A stretch of DNA of 64,000 nt from JAIQFL01 sp035295745. GTDB taxonomy: Bacteria > Acidobacteriota > Terriglobia > Bryobacterales > Bryobacteraceae. Both the position numbers and the translations under genes were made by a program. Position 1 is the stretch's first letter, and each line of letters begins with the position of its first letter. The notes beneath the pieces were generated by a model. It searched no databases. It saw nothing but the letters and a program-made list of their open reading frames with translations, and was not told the origin of the DNA. The DNA is taken from NCBI GenBank assembly GCA_035295745.1, contig DATGIL010000095.1:62001-126000 (forward strand). The letters are read 5' to 3'. Shown one piece after another: positions 13,507 through 22,046 of the stretch.

Positions 13507-16500
13507 TCACTCCGGGAAATAACCTTCCCGTGCCCGGACCTTGCGATTCTTCGGCCCGGCGACTCGCACATCAATGGGGTGCCAGGTGTGCCCTTCCGCC
13601 GATGGCGGCTGAAACGTGATCAGGTAGCCATGCAGAAGATCCTGCGAGACCGCTTCAAATACCGAGCGGATTTCGGAGGGCTCGCGAATGACAAACGACA
13701 CCCCGCCGGTAGTCTTGGAGACCGTCGAAAGCTGCTTAAGCAATTCGGGATGGGACAGCGCACTGCCTTGTGCGATGGTGTAGATTGGTATCCCGGCACT
13801 CTTGGCACGCAGGATTGCGGCGTCGGTAGTCAGCACGCTGCAGTTGTCCGATCCATCGGTGAACACGACGATCACCTTTTTGCCGCTACGCCCGGTCAGG
13901 CCGAGATTCACCCGCACTAATGCGTCGTAGAGCGCGGTGGATCCGCCCGCGTGGGTGCGCATCACCGCGCGCTTGAGCGCACTCTTATCGGTAGTGAAGG
14001 GCTGGAATTCGGTCACCGAATCGTTGAACGTATAGATTGCGACGGAATCGATGGGGCGCAACTCGCCGATCAGCTTGAGCGCAGCGTTGCGCAGCGCCGG
14101 AAGTGCGGCCTGCATGCTTCCGGTGGTGTCGAAGAGGAGGGCGACCGACACCGGTGCGACGCGTGTCTCGAAGGCGACAGTTTCCAAAGCATTACCCTCT
14201 TCGGAGATGGTAAATTCACTGGCCGGAAGGTCGTCTACGTATCGGTTGTGCTCGTCCTTGACGGTGGCGTAGACCTCCACCAATCTGCCGGTCGCGCGGA
14301 AGACGGTTTCGGACGGCGCCTCGGCGGGAGCCGATCCGGAAGAATCGGTCGGGGCTGGGCCCGCGGCTGTGACGTCGTTCACCGCCGTGGAAAAGGCCGC
14401 ATGTGGACCCGCGCTTTGCGCACCCTTCGCCAGGCGCTTCACCACATCGTCGAAGCCTGCGAATCCGCCGTGCAGAGCCGACCCGGGCTGCTCACTGGAA
14501 GTGACCAGCGCAGGAGCCGCAAACAGGCGGCGCGAATCATCCGGAAGGAAAACATGCTTGCGCAGAAGATTCGGATCTTCGGCAACCAGCAAGTGCCGAG
14601 GATCGAGCTCGGCGGCGTAAACCAGACCGGTCAGGGCCGCCGCCGTCCGGCCGGAATTTGGCGATGCTGTCAATGAGTCAAGACGAGGCACCTGTTGCAG
14701 CGCTTTCACGCGGTCAAAGGCCTCTCGCCGCGCCCCGTTCAGGCGCAGCAGGCTGCTTGGAACCGCTTCATCGAGATCGAGCTGGGATGGGGTCGAGCCC
14801 GCGTCCCCCTTGGACGCGGCCAGCACCACGGTGTCGAGCAGAAGGCCCAGTGCCTTGGCCGAGTGATCGTCTCCCGCCAGACCTTCGGAGACGTGCCGGA
14901 ACGCGGCAGCGGATTGTGCCGCATCGAGCGTGCCCGACTTGGTCCCCAAAACGATCAGGTCCACGAGAGAATGCCATTCCGCCATCAGAGTATTGCGTGC
15001 CGCCGTCTTCGAACGTGCTACCGTTTCCGAAAAAGCCGCCAGCGCCTGAAACTCCTCGCGGCCCAGACCCGGCAGGCTCTCGAAATAGGGGAACAGGCTC
15101 TGCCACTCGCCGTAGTGCGAAGCGAGCAACGCGGCGGATGGCCGATCGAGGGGCGCTTTGCGTTTCTCTTCCAGTTGTGCGATCGCCAGGAGCGCCTGGA
15201 TCGCGTCCAGCCCCAGCACGGAACCGTCCTCGCCGTCCGTAGCGCCAGCCCAGGCATGCACACCTCCCGGATAGCGAACATTGCCTTCCGCATCCAGCGG
15301 CAGCTCGCAGAACAGAGATACACGCCAACTCCCCATTATCCGGTCCATTGCCATGCTTAAATCTGAGCTCCTGCGGTACCAGGTGTAGAAACGTTCGGCA
15401 CGCTCACCGGTCTTGGTGAAGAAGCGCTGGTGAGCGGCATCGCCGCGTGAAACCGCATAGTAGAAAGCCGCGAGTGAACCATGATCTTTTTCGATCAATC
15501 CGCGGAAAAAGGCGGGCGGGTCGTACGGGCTGGCGCCTGCCAGCCTCTGCCAGGCTGCGTGAGCGTTGGGCCCGCCAGGCAACACCGCAGTTCCCTTGGC
15601 AACCGCGAACGCCTGCGAATAGAGCCACAAGGTCGAAGAATCCTGGGTGACCAGCTGTTTCAGTCCGATGCTCTTCAATACAGCTTCCGAAGCGCCGTTT
15701 TCCATCGACCCCAGCGACGCATACGCCCGGGCCGTCCGTGCATCCCTGGCCAACAACTCCGCGATACCTCCCGGCATCGGCGGAGCGCTCTTCAAATACT
15801 CACTCCACGCGCCGGCATTATCGAGATGCGCGGACCCGGACTGAATCTCAAACGAGAAGATACGTTTGGTTTCGAGCGTCTCCTGCATGGTGATTTCGTC
15901 GATTCCGAGCGCCGCCGGAATCGGCTGGTGCAGGACGTCAGTGGGGTGGTCGCCAGGCTCGATTGTGAGAGAGCCGCCTTGCTCCACCGCTTTCCATCCG
16001 AGTATCGCCAGGATCCTATCGGCATTTTTACGCTGGAGATCGGTGGTGAATGCGATCGTCACTACGGTGGAATCGCCCTTCTGTTCTCCAAGACGCGCCA
16101 ACTCGGAAACGGCCGAGATATAGGTCTTGATGGTGGCTGCGTAGTCGGGAATCGGGTCGGGATTGGCGGGCGCGGATTCACGAGTCACCGCGCGCGCGTA
16201 TTCGAGAAAGAAGTTCGCGTGGGACAGCGTTTTGTCGATATGCGCAATCGCGGCGAACGCCTGCAACCCGCCGGGCACCCATGCCTCCTCACCCACGGGA
16301 GGATTGTTGGGAACAGCGTCCAGTTCCGCCGTCACTGGGCTACTTTCCGGCTTGCCCAGATTCTGCAGGCGCGTGAGCACTGCGGCCTGGTCCGGCGCTT
16401 TGGGATCGAGTTCCAGGTAGCGATGCATGTGTTCGCCGGCCGAAGCGAAGTCCTTCCTGGCTTCGAGGATCATTCCCAAAACATACTCGGCGCGCGGAAA

Positions 16501-17328
16501 CCGGCGGCCTTTGTCGAGGCGAATCGCCGCCTTCACCGACTCCTCGGCGCGATCGAGGTCATTCAAGTGAAAACGGATGATCGCATTGTCTACCAGCACG
16601 TTAAGGTAACGATGGCGGGTATCCACACGCATCAGGTCGTCGGCTGCTTTGGCAGCCGATTGCCAGTCTTTATCGTCCATATACAACCGGGTGAGGCGGA
16701 AGTATGGCAACGGATCCTTGGGATCGAGCGCGATGGCCTTCTCAAAAGCCTGTCGGGCCTCCGCGGATTTCTGTTCTCCCGCGAACGCGATGGCGAGCGC
16801 GCTCCAGGCCGGGGCAAATTTCGGGGCGGCCTCCACGGCCGCGCTGAGCTGCCGCTCGGCCTCGTAAAGCTGATTCTGCTGGAGAGCCTTGAGTCCCGCG
16901 TCCCAGGCCTGCTGGGCGCGGTGCGGCACTGACTCGACGGGGACTGCTAAAGTGGGGTCGGAGCCAATCGGGGCAATGACGATCGTCGGCAACTGCGGAT
17001 TGCTGGAGAGCCGCGGATCGGTCAGATCGATGGTAGTGGACGAGTAGCCCTTCACCATCGCGACCAGCACGCACTTCCCCATCGTAATCGGCGAGTACGG
17101 CGCCGTTTCGACATGCCAGATGTATTGGCCGTTCTTGTCGGATACTACTTCCAGCCGGTTCTCCATCGCATAACAACTGCGTTCGATGGCGACTTTGAAA
17201 CCGGGGGGAGATCCGTCTTCCCGCACCACCTTTCCGTGGAAAAGAAACATGTCCGCCTGTCCCTGCTGCATGGCAAGGCAAAGGCAACCCGCCAGGGTGA
17301 GCTTTCCGAGAAGGCTTCGTTTCGTCAA
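13507..17328 (-). CDS. giant secreted TPR - VWFA-related acidobacterial protein
   Basis: This encodes about 1273 residues from a TTG at 17328. That start was chosen because TKRSLLGKLTLAGCLCLA reads as a signal peptide and TATACT lies just upstream at 17337-17342; the longer frame from 17547 runs antisense through the divergent gene and is not signal-like. A carboxypeptidase-regulatory-like domain follows (FLFHGKVVREDGSPPGFKV), then tetratricopeptide repeats at about 135-310 (ALQQNQLYEAERQLSAAVE and following units). A large middle section of about 700 residues is unassigned. The C-terminal VWA domain has its metal site DTTGSM near 1067, with FTDGSD and a final REGYFPE, as in the VWFA-related family described from Acidobacteria. 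Likely an exported scaffold or adhesion-type protein; its ligand is unknown. Confidence 0.75.
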   Translation of the reverse strand: MTKRSLLGKLTLAGCLCLAMQQGQADMFLFHGKVVREDGSPPGFKVAIERSCYAMENRLEVVSDKNGQYIWHVETAPYSPITMGKCVLVAMVKGYSSTTIDLTDPRLSSNPQLPTIVIAPIGSDPTLAVPVESVPHRAQQAWDAGLKALQQNQLYEAERQLSAAVEAAPKFAPAWSALAIAFAGEQKSAEARQAFEKAIALDPKDPLPYFRLTRLYMDDKDWQSAAKAADDLMRVDTRHRYLNVLVDNAIIRFHLNDLDRAEESVKAAIRLDKGRRFPRAEYVLGMILEARKDFASAGEHMHRYLELDPKAPDQAAVLTRLQNLGKPESSPVTAELDAVPNNPPVGEEAWVPGGLQAFAAIAHIDKTLSHANFFLEYARAVTRESAPANPDPIPDYAATIKTYISAVSELARLGEQKGDSTVVTIAFTTDLQRKNADRILAILGWKAVEQGGSLTIEPGDHPTDVLHQPIPAALGIDEITMQETLETKRIFSFEIQSGSAHLDNAGAWSEYLKSAPPMPGGIAELLARDARTARAYASLGSMENGASEAVLKSIGLKQLVTQDSSTLWLYSQAFAVAKGTAVLPGGPNAHAAWQRLAGASPYDPPAFFRGLIEKDHGSLAAFYYAVSRGDAAHQRFFTKTGERAERFYTWYRRSSDLSMAMDRIMGSWRVSLFCELPLDAEGNVRYPGGVHAWAGATDGEDGSVLGLDAIQALLAIAQLEEKRKAPLDRPSAALLASHYGEWQSLFPYFESLPGLGREEFQALAAFSETVARSKTAARNTLMAEWHSLVDLIVLGTKSGTLDAAQSAAAFRHVSEGLAGDDHSAKALGLLLDTVVLAASKGDAGSTPSQLDLDEAVPSSLLRLNGARREAFDRVKALQQVPRLDSLTASPNSGRTAAALTGLVYAAELDPRHLLVAEDPNLLRKHVFLPDDSRRLFAAPALVTSSEQPGSALHGGFAGFDDVVKRLAKGAQSAGPHAAFSTAVNDVTAAGPAPTDSSGSAPAEAPSETVFRATGRLVEVYATVKDEHNRYVDDLPASEFTISEEGNALETVAFETRVAPVSVALLFDTTGSMQAALPALRNAALKLIGELRPIDSVAIYTFNDSVTEFQPFTTDKSALKRAVMRTHAGGSTALYDALVRVNLGLTGRSGKKVIVVFTDGSDNCSVLTTDAAILRAKSAGIPIYTIAQGSALSHPELLKQLSTVSKTTGGVSFVIREPSEIRSVFEAVSQDLLHGYLITFQPPSAEGHTWHPIDVRVAGPKNRKVRAREGYFPE

Positions 17329-17360
17329 TTTCTCAGAGTATAGCGTGACCGGAGGACTGC

Positions 17361-17366
17361 TAAGAT
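17361..17366 (+). promoter_or_regulatory. possible -10 box of the amidohydrolase gene
   Basis: TAAGAT ends 8 nt before the ATG at 17375, the same geometry as other genes in this window. The divergent TPR-VWA promoter (TATACT, minus strand, 17337-17342) lies within 30 bases. Confidence 0.35.
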
Positions 17367-17374
17367 GGTCGGCG

Positions 17375-18766
17375 ATGCGGCTCCTGTTACCGCTAGTTAT
17401 GGTCTCCGCCCTATCTGCGCAGCAGTACGACCTGGTACTCACCAACGGACATGTGATGGACCCGGCGTCCGGAATCGATGGCATCCGAAATGTCGCCATC
17501 CGCGCGGGTAAGATCGCGGCAGTCTCCACGGGTTCGCTTCGCGGCACTAAAGTCCTCGATGTGAAAGGCCTGGTGGTGTCGCCAGGCTTTATCGACCTCC
17601 ATTCTCATGGGCAGACACCCGAGAACTACCGCTTTAAGGCGCGCGACGGTGTGACAACGGCGCTTGAACTGGAAGTCGGAGTCTCGCCTGTTAGCCCCTG
17701 GTATGCTGAGCGCGAGGGACGCGCCGCCATTAATTTCGGCGCCACCGTGGGCCACATTCCGGCGCGTATGGCGGTGCTGCACGATAGCGGCACCTTCCTG
17801 CCGCGCGACAAGGGCACTGGGCCGACGAATGCGGATCAGCGCGCGGAGGTGCTGGCGCTCTTACGCCGGGGCTTGGAAGAAGGCGCACTCGGCATCGGAA
17901 TGGGGATCGCGTATGTCACTGACGCCAGCCGCGCCGAAATCTATGACGTCTTCCGATTCGCCAACGAGCACAAGGCGGTCCTCTATGTGCACATGCGCAA
18001 CAGCGGACCGGCCGAACCGGGTGCGATCGATTCCTTGCAGGAGGTGCTGGCGGACACCGCAGGCAGCGGAGCGTCGCTGCACATTGTGCACATTACCAGC
18101 ACCGCATTGCGCGAGACAGACCTATCCCTGGAGATGATCGCCGGGGCGCGGCGTCGCGGACTCGATGTCACCACCGAGGCTTATCCGTACACGGCAGGAA
18201 TGACCGACCTCTCATCCGCGATCTTTGCCGAAGGCTGGCAGGCGCGGATGGGCGGTGTCACTTACGGCGACCTGCAATGGGCGCTGACGGGCGAGCGTCT
18301 GACCGCCGAGACTTTCGCGCTCTATCGCAAACAGGGCGGCATGGTGGCGATCCACAGCATCCCCGAAGAGGTTGTTCGCACCGCGATGAGCAATCCCATG
18401 GTGATGATCGCGAGCGATGGCATTCTGCAGGAAGGCAAGGGGCATCCCCGCGCCGCGGGAACGTACGCCCGCGTGCTGGGGCGCTACGTCCGCGAACAGC
18501 ACACCATGAGCTTGATGGATGCGCTGCGCAAGATGACAGTGATGCCTGCCGACCGGTTGGGGTTAAAGTCCAAGGGGCGGCTCGCCGTAGGTGCGGATGC
18601 CGACATCACGGTTTTCGACCCGGCGAAAGTGATCGACCGAGCGACCTTCGACCGGCCCGCGCAGTACTCCGAAGGCATTCCGTACGTCTTGGTGAACGGA
18701 ACTCTCGTGGTAAACAACGGCGAGATCGTAGAGACGGCCTTGCCCGGCAGAGGCGTGCGGCGGTAA
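17375..18766 (+). CDS. secreted amidohydrolase, N-acyl-D-amino-acid deacylase type
   Basis: This 463-residue protein has a signal peptide (MRLLLPLVMVSALSAQQ) and an amidohydrolase-superfamily TIM barrel. YDLVLTNGHVMDPASGID opens the small beta-sandwich, VSPGFIDLHSHGQ carries the first metal-binding HxH, HIVHIT the middle ligands, and MIASDGIL the final Asp. The closing ADADITVFDP and VLVNGTLVVNNGE are typical of dihydroorotase/D-aminoacylase proteins. It probably cleaves N-acyl amino acids or cyclic amides outside the cytoplasm; the exact substrate is inference. ATG 17375 is chosen because it begins the signal peptide; GGAGG at 17351-17355 is too distant to be its ribosome site. Confidence 0.8.
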   Translation: MRLLLPLVMVSALSAQQYDLVLTNGHVMDPASGIDGIRNVAIRAGKIAAVSTGSLRGTKVLDVKGLVVSPGFIDLHSHGQTPENYRFKARDGVTTALELEVGVSPVSPWYAEREGRAAINFGATVGHIPARMAVLHDSGTFLPRDKGTGPTNADQRAEVLALLRRGLEEGALGIGMGIAYVTDASRAEIYDVFRFANEHKAVLYVHMRNSGPAEPGAIDSLQEVLADTAGSGASLHIVHITSTALRETDLSLEMIAGARRRGLDVTTEAYPYTAGMTDLSSAIFAEGWQARMGGVTYGDLQWALTGERLTAETFALYRKQGGMVAIHSIPEEVVRTAMSNPMVMIASDGILQEGKGHPRAAGTYARVLGRYVREQHTMSLMDALRKMTVMPADRLGLKSKGRLAVGADADITVFDPAKVIDRATFDRPAQYSEGIPYVLVNGTLVVNNGEIVETALPGRGVRR

Positions 18767-18780
18767 AGCAGCCCCGTTGT

Positions 18781-18804
18781 TTACAATTCGGGTTACAATT
18801 CGGG
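18781..18804 (+). promoter_or_regulatory. tandemly duplicated -10 element ahead of accC
   Basis: The 12-base unit TTACAATTCGGG occurs twice head to tail (18781-18792, 18793-18804). Each holds TACAAT. The second box ends 9 nt before the ATG at 18809. Confidence 0.55.
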
Positions 18805-18808
18805 CTAC

Positions 18809-20308
18809 ATGTTCCGTAAGGTTCTGATTGCGAATCGCGGAGAGATTGCTGTCCGCGTGATCCGCACGCTGCGCGAGATGGGGATCGGCAGCGTGGCCGT
18901 CTATTCGGATGCCGATCGCACGTCGCTGCACGTCCGTATGGCGGACGAGGCTGAGCACGTAGGTCCGTCGCCTTCGAGCGAGAGTTATCTCCGCACCGAT
19001 CGCATTCTGGATGCTGCCCGCAAGCACCATGCCGAGGCCATCCATCCCGGCTATGGCTTCTTAAGCGAGAATGCGGAATTCGCCGAGTCCTGCGAAGCGG
19101 CGGGCTTGGTCTTCATCGGACCCTCGCCGGCTTCCATCCGCATGCTCGGCTCCAAGACGGCGGCGCGCCAGACCGCCATCGCCGGGGGTACCCCTGTGGT
19201 CCCCGGACTCGATCATGTAGCGACGCTTGAGGAAGTGCGTGAGTTCGCGTCCACGCATGGCTTCCCCGTTTTGTTGAAGGCGGTGGCCGGAGGCGGCGGT
19301 AAGGGCATGCGCCGGGTGGACCATGCGTCCGAACTCGACTCTGCGTTTCGCAATGCCTCGAGCGAGGCCGAGCGTTCGTTTCGCAATCCCGATCTATACG
19401 TGGAGAAGCTGATCGACCGCCCCCGGCACATCGAGATTCAGGTTTTCGGAGACCGTCACGGCAACATGGTTCATCTGGGTGAGCGCGAGTGCTCGATCCA
19501 GCGACGTCATCAGAAGGTTATGGAAGAGTGCCCATCGCCGCTGGTCGCGCTCCATCCGGAGATGCGCGACGAAATGGGAGTTGCGGCGATCCGTGCGGCT
19601 CGGGCAGCAGGATATTTCAATGCGGGCACGGTGGAGTTTCTGGTGGACCAGAACCGCCGCTTTTATTTCCTGGAGATGAACACGCGTCTCCAGGTGGAAC
19701 ATCCGGTGACCGAACTCGTGACGGGCCTAGACCTGGTGCGGCTCCAACTGGAGGTGGCTGCCGGCGGCCGCCTGCCGTTCGGCCAGGACGAAGTTACGTG
19801 GCGCGGATCTGCGATCGAGTGCCGCATCTACGCCGAGGACCCCTACAACGACTTCCTTCCCTACCCAGGCAAACTGACGCGCTTGACGCGGCCTATGGGG
19901 CCTGGCATTCGTCTGGACGGCTGCGTGTACGATGGCTGGACGGTTCCCATGGAGTACGATCCGCTGCTCGCGAAGCTAGCGGTGTGGGCGCCGACCCGCG
20001 ACGAGGCGACCGAGCGCATGATCCGTGCCTTACGCGAATACGATGTGGGAGGGATTCACACCAATATCGGATTCTTCCGCCAGATTCTGGAGGATCGGGA
20101 ATTCCGCAAAGCCAACCTGCATACCGGATTCATAGAGGAGTTCTTCCAGCGCAACTCGGCTCCGCGCCCACCGAATGATTTGACGGCTGTCGCGGAACTC
20201 GCAGCTGCACTGCACGCGATTTCGCGGACTCAAAACGGATCGGCGCCTCCAGCGATGCCCGCTTCTCGAGCTTGGCTGCAGGCAGGACGGAGTGACCTTC
20301 TGCGATGA
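18809..20308 (+). CDS. accC: biotin carboxylase (acetyl/acyl-CoA carboxylase subunit)
   Basis: This 499-residue enzyme carboxylates the biotin of a carrier protein with ATP and bicarbonate. Order: the N-terminal Rossmann domain (VLIANRGEIAVRVIRT), then HPGYGFLSENAEFA, the ATP-grasp domain with its glycine loop AGGGGKGMRRV, the bicarbonate/biotin site around HIEIQVFGD and RDCS-like ERECSIQRRHQK, and MNTRLQVEHPVTELVTG with the catalytic Arg/Glu. The C-terminal domain contains ECRIYAEDP. Its stop overlaps the biotinyl carrier gene as ATGA. No carboxyltransferase is encoded nearby, so the acyl-CoA substrate is unresolved; the 499-residue length and pairing with a long BCCP fit propionyl/methylcrotonyl-type systems as well as acetyl-CoA. 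Confidence 0.88.
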   Translation: MFRKVLIANRGEIAVRVIRTLREMGIGSVAVYSDADRTSLHVRMADEAEHVGPSPSSESYLRTDRILDAARKHHAEAIHPGYGFLSENAEFAESCEAAGLVFIGPSPASIRMLGSKTAARQTAIAGGTPVVPGLDHVATLEEVREFASTHGFPVLLKAVAGGGGKGMRRVDHASELDSAFRNASSEAERSFRNPDLYVEKLIDRPRHIEIQVFGDRHGNMVHLGERECSIQRRHQKVMEECPSPLVALHPEMRDEMGVAAIRAARAAGYFNAGTVEFLVDQNRRFYFLEMNTRLQVEHPVTELVTGLDLVRLQLEVAAGGRLPFGQDEVTWRGSAIECRIYAEDPYNDFLPYPGKLTRLTRPMGPGIRLDGCVYDGWTVPMEYDPLLAKLAVWAPTRDEATERMIRALREYDVGGIHTNIGFFRQILEDREFRKANLHTGFIEEFFQRNSAPRPPNDLTAVAELAAALHAISRTQNGSAPPAMPASRAWLQAGRSDLLR

Positions 20309-20805
20309 AGCTCGGCTTAGTGATCAATGGGAATGAGGACTCGATCGAGATCCTCAGCCACGCGCCGGAATGCCGCTTTCGGACAAACAGCGAAGCAGAA
20401 CGCGCGGCCCATGTGGAGATTCCCGAGCCCGGCGTCTACTCGGTGCTGCTCGACGGCCGCAGTTACGAAGCCCGGGTGGAAGACCGTCCGGACGGCGGCG
20501 TGGTGGTGGTCATCGATGGCTTCCGCTTCGAAATCGATGTGCGCGATCCGCGGCGCTGGAGCCGAAACTCCAGCGGACGCGGAGGCGCGGGGATCCAACA
20601 GATCACCGCCCCGATGCCGGGCAAAGTCGTGCGCGTGCTGATCTCTGCGGGTGATCCGGTAGAGCCGGGTCAAGGTCTGATTGTGGTGGAAGCAATGAAG
20701 ATGCAGAACGAGCTTAAGGCCACGCGCGCCGGCAGGGCGGTGAGCGTGCCCGCCCGGGAAGGAGCGACAGTGGTGGCGGGCGAGGTGCTGGCTACGATCG
20801 AGTGA
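20305..20805 (+). CDS. biotin carboxyl carrier protein-like subunit
   Basis: The 166-residue protein ends in a biotinyl domain (about 97-166), ITAPMPGKVVRVLISAGDPV, with the biotinylated Lys132 in EAMKM. The first 95 residues form a beta-rich domain of the kind that joins the carrier to its carboxylase in acyl-CoA carboxylases (VYSVLLDGRSYEARVEDRP). It is translationally coupled to accC by a 4-base overlap. Its 3' end overlaps the convergent MerR gene by 14 bases. Confidence 0.85.
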   Translation: MKLGLVINGNEDSIEILSHAPECRFRTNSEAERAAHVEIPEPGVYSVLLDGRSYEARVEDRPDGGVVVVIDGFRFEIDVRDPRRWSRNSSGRGGAGIQQITAPMPGKVVRVLISAGDPVEPGQGLIVVEAMKMQNELKATRAGRAVSVPAREGATVVAGEVLATIE

Positions 20806-21337
20806 CGCCTGGGTGTGTGCGGCTCCACTCGCGAATCGATTTCACTTCTTCGGCCGGTATGTGGAGGAACTCCAGAAATTCCTGGTGTTCCTGGGGGGCT
20901 GATTTTTCGAATTCGGCATGCCAGCGCTGCATATCTTCGTTGGTAAAGCCGGCGCCGCGCATGATCTCGGTCCATTTTTCTTTGGTTACCATCGGTAATC
21001 TCCTCAGTTGATTAGTGTCTTTCAGCAAACGTGCGATCGCCCTCTGGTGATCGCGCAACCTCTCGATTTCCACGCTCAGCTCTCCGAGCCGGCGCTGGAG
21101 AACGCCAGCCGCATCGCCTCGCGAAGAATCGAGAATCGAGCGAATGTCGCCAAGACTGACTCCCGCGCCACGATAGATCGAGACCAGTCGCAAACGCTCC
21201 AGTTCGCGATCCCCGTACATACGATAATTCGCCGCGCTGCGGCGGGCGGGCTTCACGAGTCCCAGCGACTCGTAGTACAGCACCGTGCTACGGCTCAGAC
21301 CGCAAGCCCTAGCCAATTGAGTAACAGTCAGCGGCAT
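20792..21337 (-). CDS. MerR-family transcriptional regulator
   Basis: This 181-residue regulator has a classical MerR DNA-binding domain at residues 2-72: LTVTQLARACGLSRSTVLYY (helix-turn-helix), ESLGLVKPARRSAANYRMY (wing), and a long dimerisation helix around 85-110 (LQRRLGELSVEIERLRDHQ). The C-terminal part (EKWTEIMRGAGFTNEDMQRW) resembles the small helical ligand domains of TipA-like multidrug regulators but lacks a cysteine site. Targets are unknown. A dyad lies in a 19-base -35/-10 spacer upstream, so autoregulation is likely. Confidence 0.8.
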   Translation of the reverse strand: MPLTVTQLARACGLSRSTVLYYESLGLVKPARRSAANYRMYGDRELERLRLVSIYRGAGVSLGDIRSILDSSRGDAAGVLQRRLGELSVEIERLRDHQRAIARLLKDTNQLRRLPMVTKEKWTEIMRGAGFTNEDMQRWHAEFEKSAPQEHQEFLEFLHIPAEEVKSIREWSRTHPGVTRS

Positions 21338-21349
21338 CGCTCTGTATTT

Positions 21350-21380
21350 AGTCTCAACCCTATAGTTGTAGACGGGTCAA
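21350..21380 (-). promoter_or_regulatory. MerR-type promoter with 19-bp spacer and dyad
   Basis: On the minus strand TTGACC (21380-21375) and GAGACT (21355-21350) are 19 bases apart, the long spacing typical of MerR-controlled promoters. The spacer holds GTCTACAAC and GTTGAGAC as an imperfect inverted repeat, flanked by outer arms TTGACCC and GGGTTGA. Confidence 0.5.
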
Positions 21381-21383
21381 GCA

Positions 21384-22043
21384 CTAATTTTTGCGAAAGA
21401 TCAGAATGTGCTGACGGGGTAGAGTTTCCAGCACGCGGTCGAGGCGGAATCCTTCCGGTTCCACCTCGGACTTGGCCTGTTCCACGGTCATCTTGTGTTC
21501 CGGGCGGATCGGAACAGCCGGATCCTCGGCACGATACTCGAGCAGCACCATACGACCGTCCGGCTTCATCGAATCGCGAATGTGGCGAAGCATCTTTTGC
21601 GGCTCGGAAAACTCATGATAGACGTCCACAAGGAGCACCAGGTCCATCGTGTTCGCAGGGAGCTTCGGATCGTCGTACGTTCCGAGCACCGTCTCCACGT
21701 TGGTGAGCTTGCGTTGCTGCATGTTCTTCTGCAGAAGATCGAGCATCTTCTGTTGGATGTCGTTGGCGTACACCTTGCCGGTGGGTCCGACGCGCTCCGC
21801 CATCCTCCACGTCATGTACCCGACACCGGCGCCGATGTCGGCTGCCGTGGAGCCCTTCGCGATGCCGATCGCATCCAGTGCCGCATCGGGGTGTTCTTCC
21901 GCCTCCCTTTCGGGACGCACCAGCCAGTCGGCGCCCGCGGCCCCCATCACGCCGGCATAGTGCCGCCCCGTAATTGGATGGACACCCTGCCCCCAGGCCG
22001 GCGCGCTCAGTGCAATCAGCAGAACACAGACAGCTCTTCGCAT
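21384..22043 (-). CDS. exported class I SAM-dependent methyltransferase-like protein
   Basis: This 219-residue protein begins with a signal peptide (MRRAVCVLLIALSAPAWGQG). A class I methyltransferase fold follows: motif I AADIGAGVGYMTWRMAE (SAM-binding glycine loop, about 68-84), an acidic end of strand two (VYANDIQ), and LVLLVDVYHEF as motif IV. The fold belongs to the predicted-methyltransferase group often found with signal peptides in Gram-negative bacteria. SAM is not known to be available outside the cytoplasm, so the role is unclear. It is 3 nt downstream of the M49-like peptidase gene and co-transcribed with it. Confidence 0.75.
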   Translation of the reverse strand: MRRAVCVLLIALSAPAWGQGVHPITGRHYAGVMGAAGADWLVRPEREAEEHPDAALDAIGIAKGSTAADIGAGVGYMTWRMAERVGPTGKVYANDIQQKMLDLLQKNMQQRKLTNVETVLGTYDDPKLPANTMDLVLLVDVYHEFSEPQKMLRHIRDSMKPDGRMVLLEYRAEDPAVPIRPEHKMTVEQAKSEVEPEGFRLDRVLETLPRQHILIFRKN

Positions 22044-22046
22044 AGA

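Noticed and set aside
17329..17547. N-terminal extension of the TPR-VWA protein to 17547
   Set aside because: The extra 73 residues run antisense through the amidohydrolase start and lack protein character; a signal peptide begins at the TTG at 17328.
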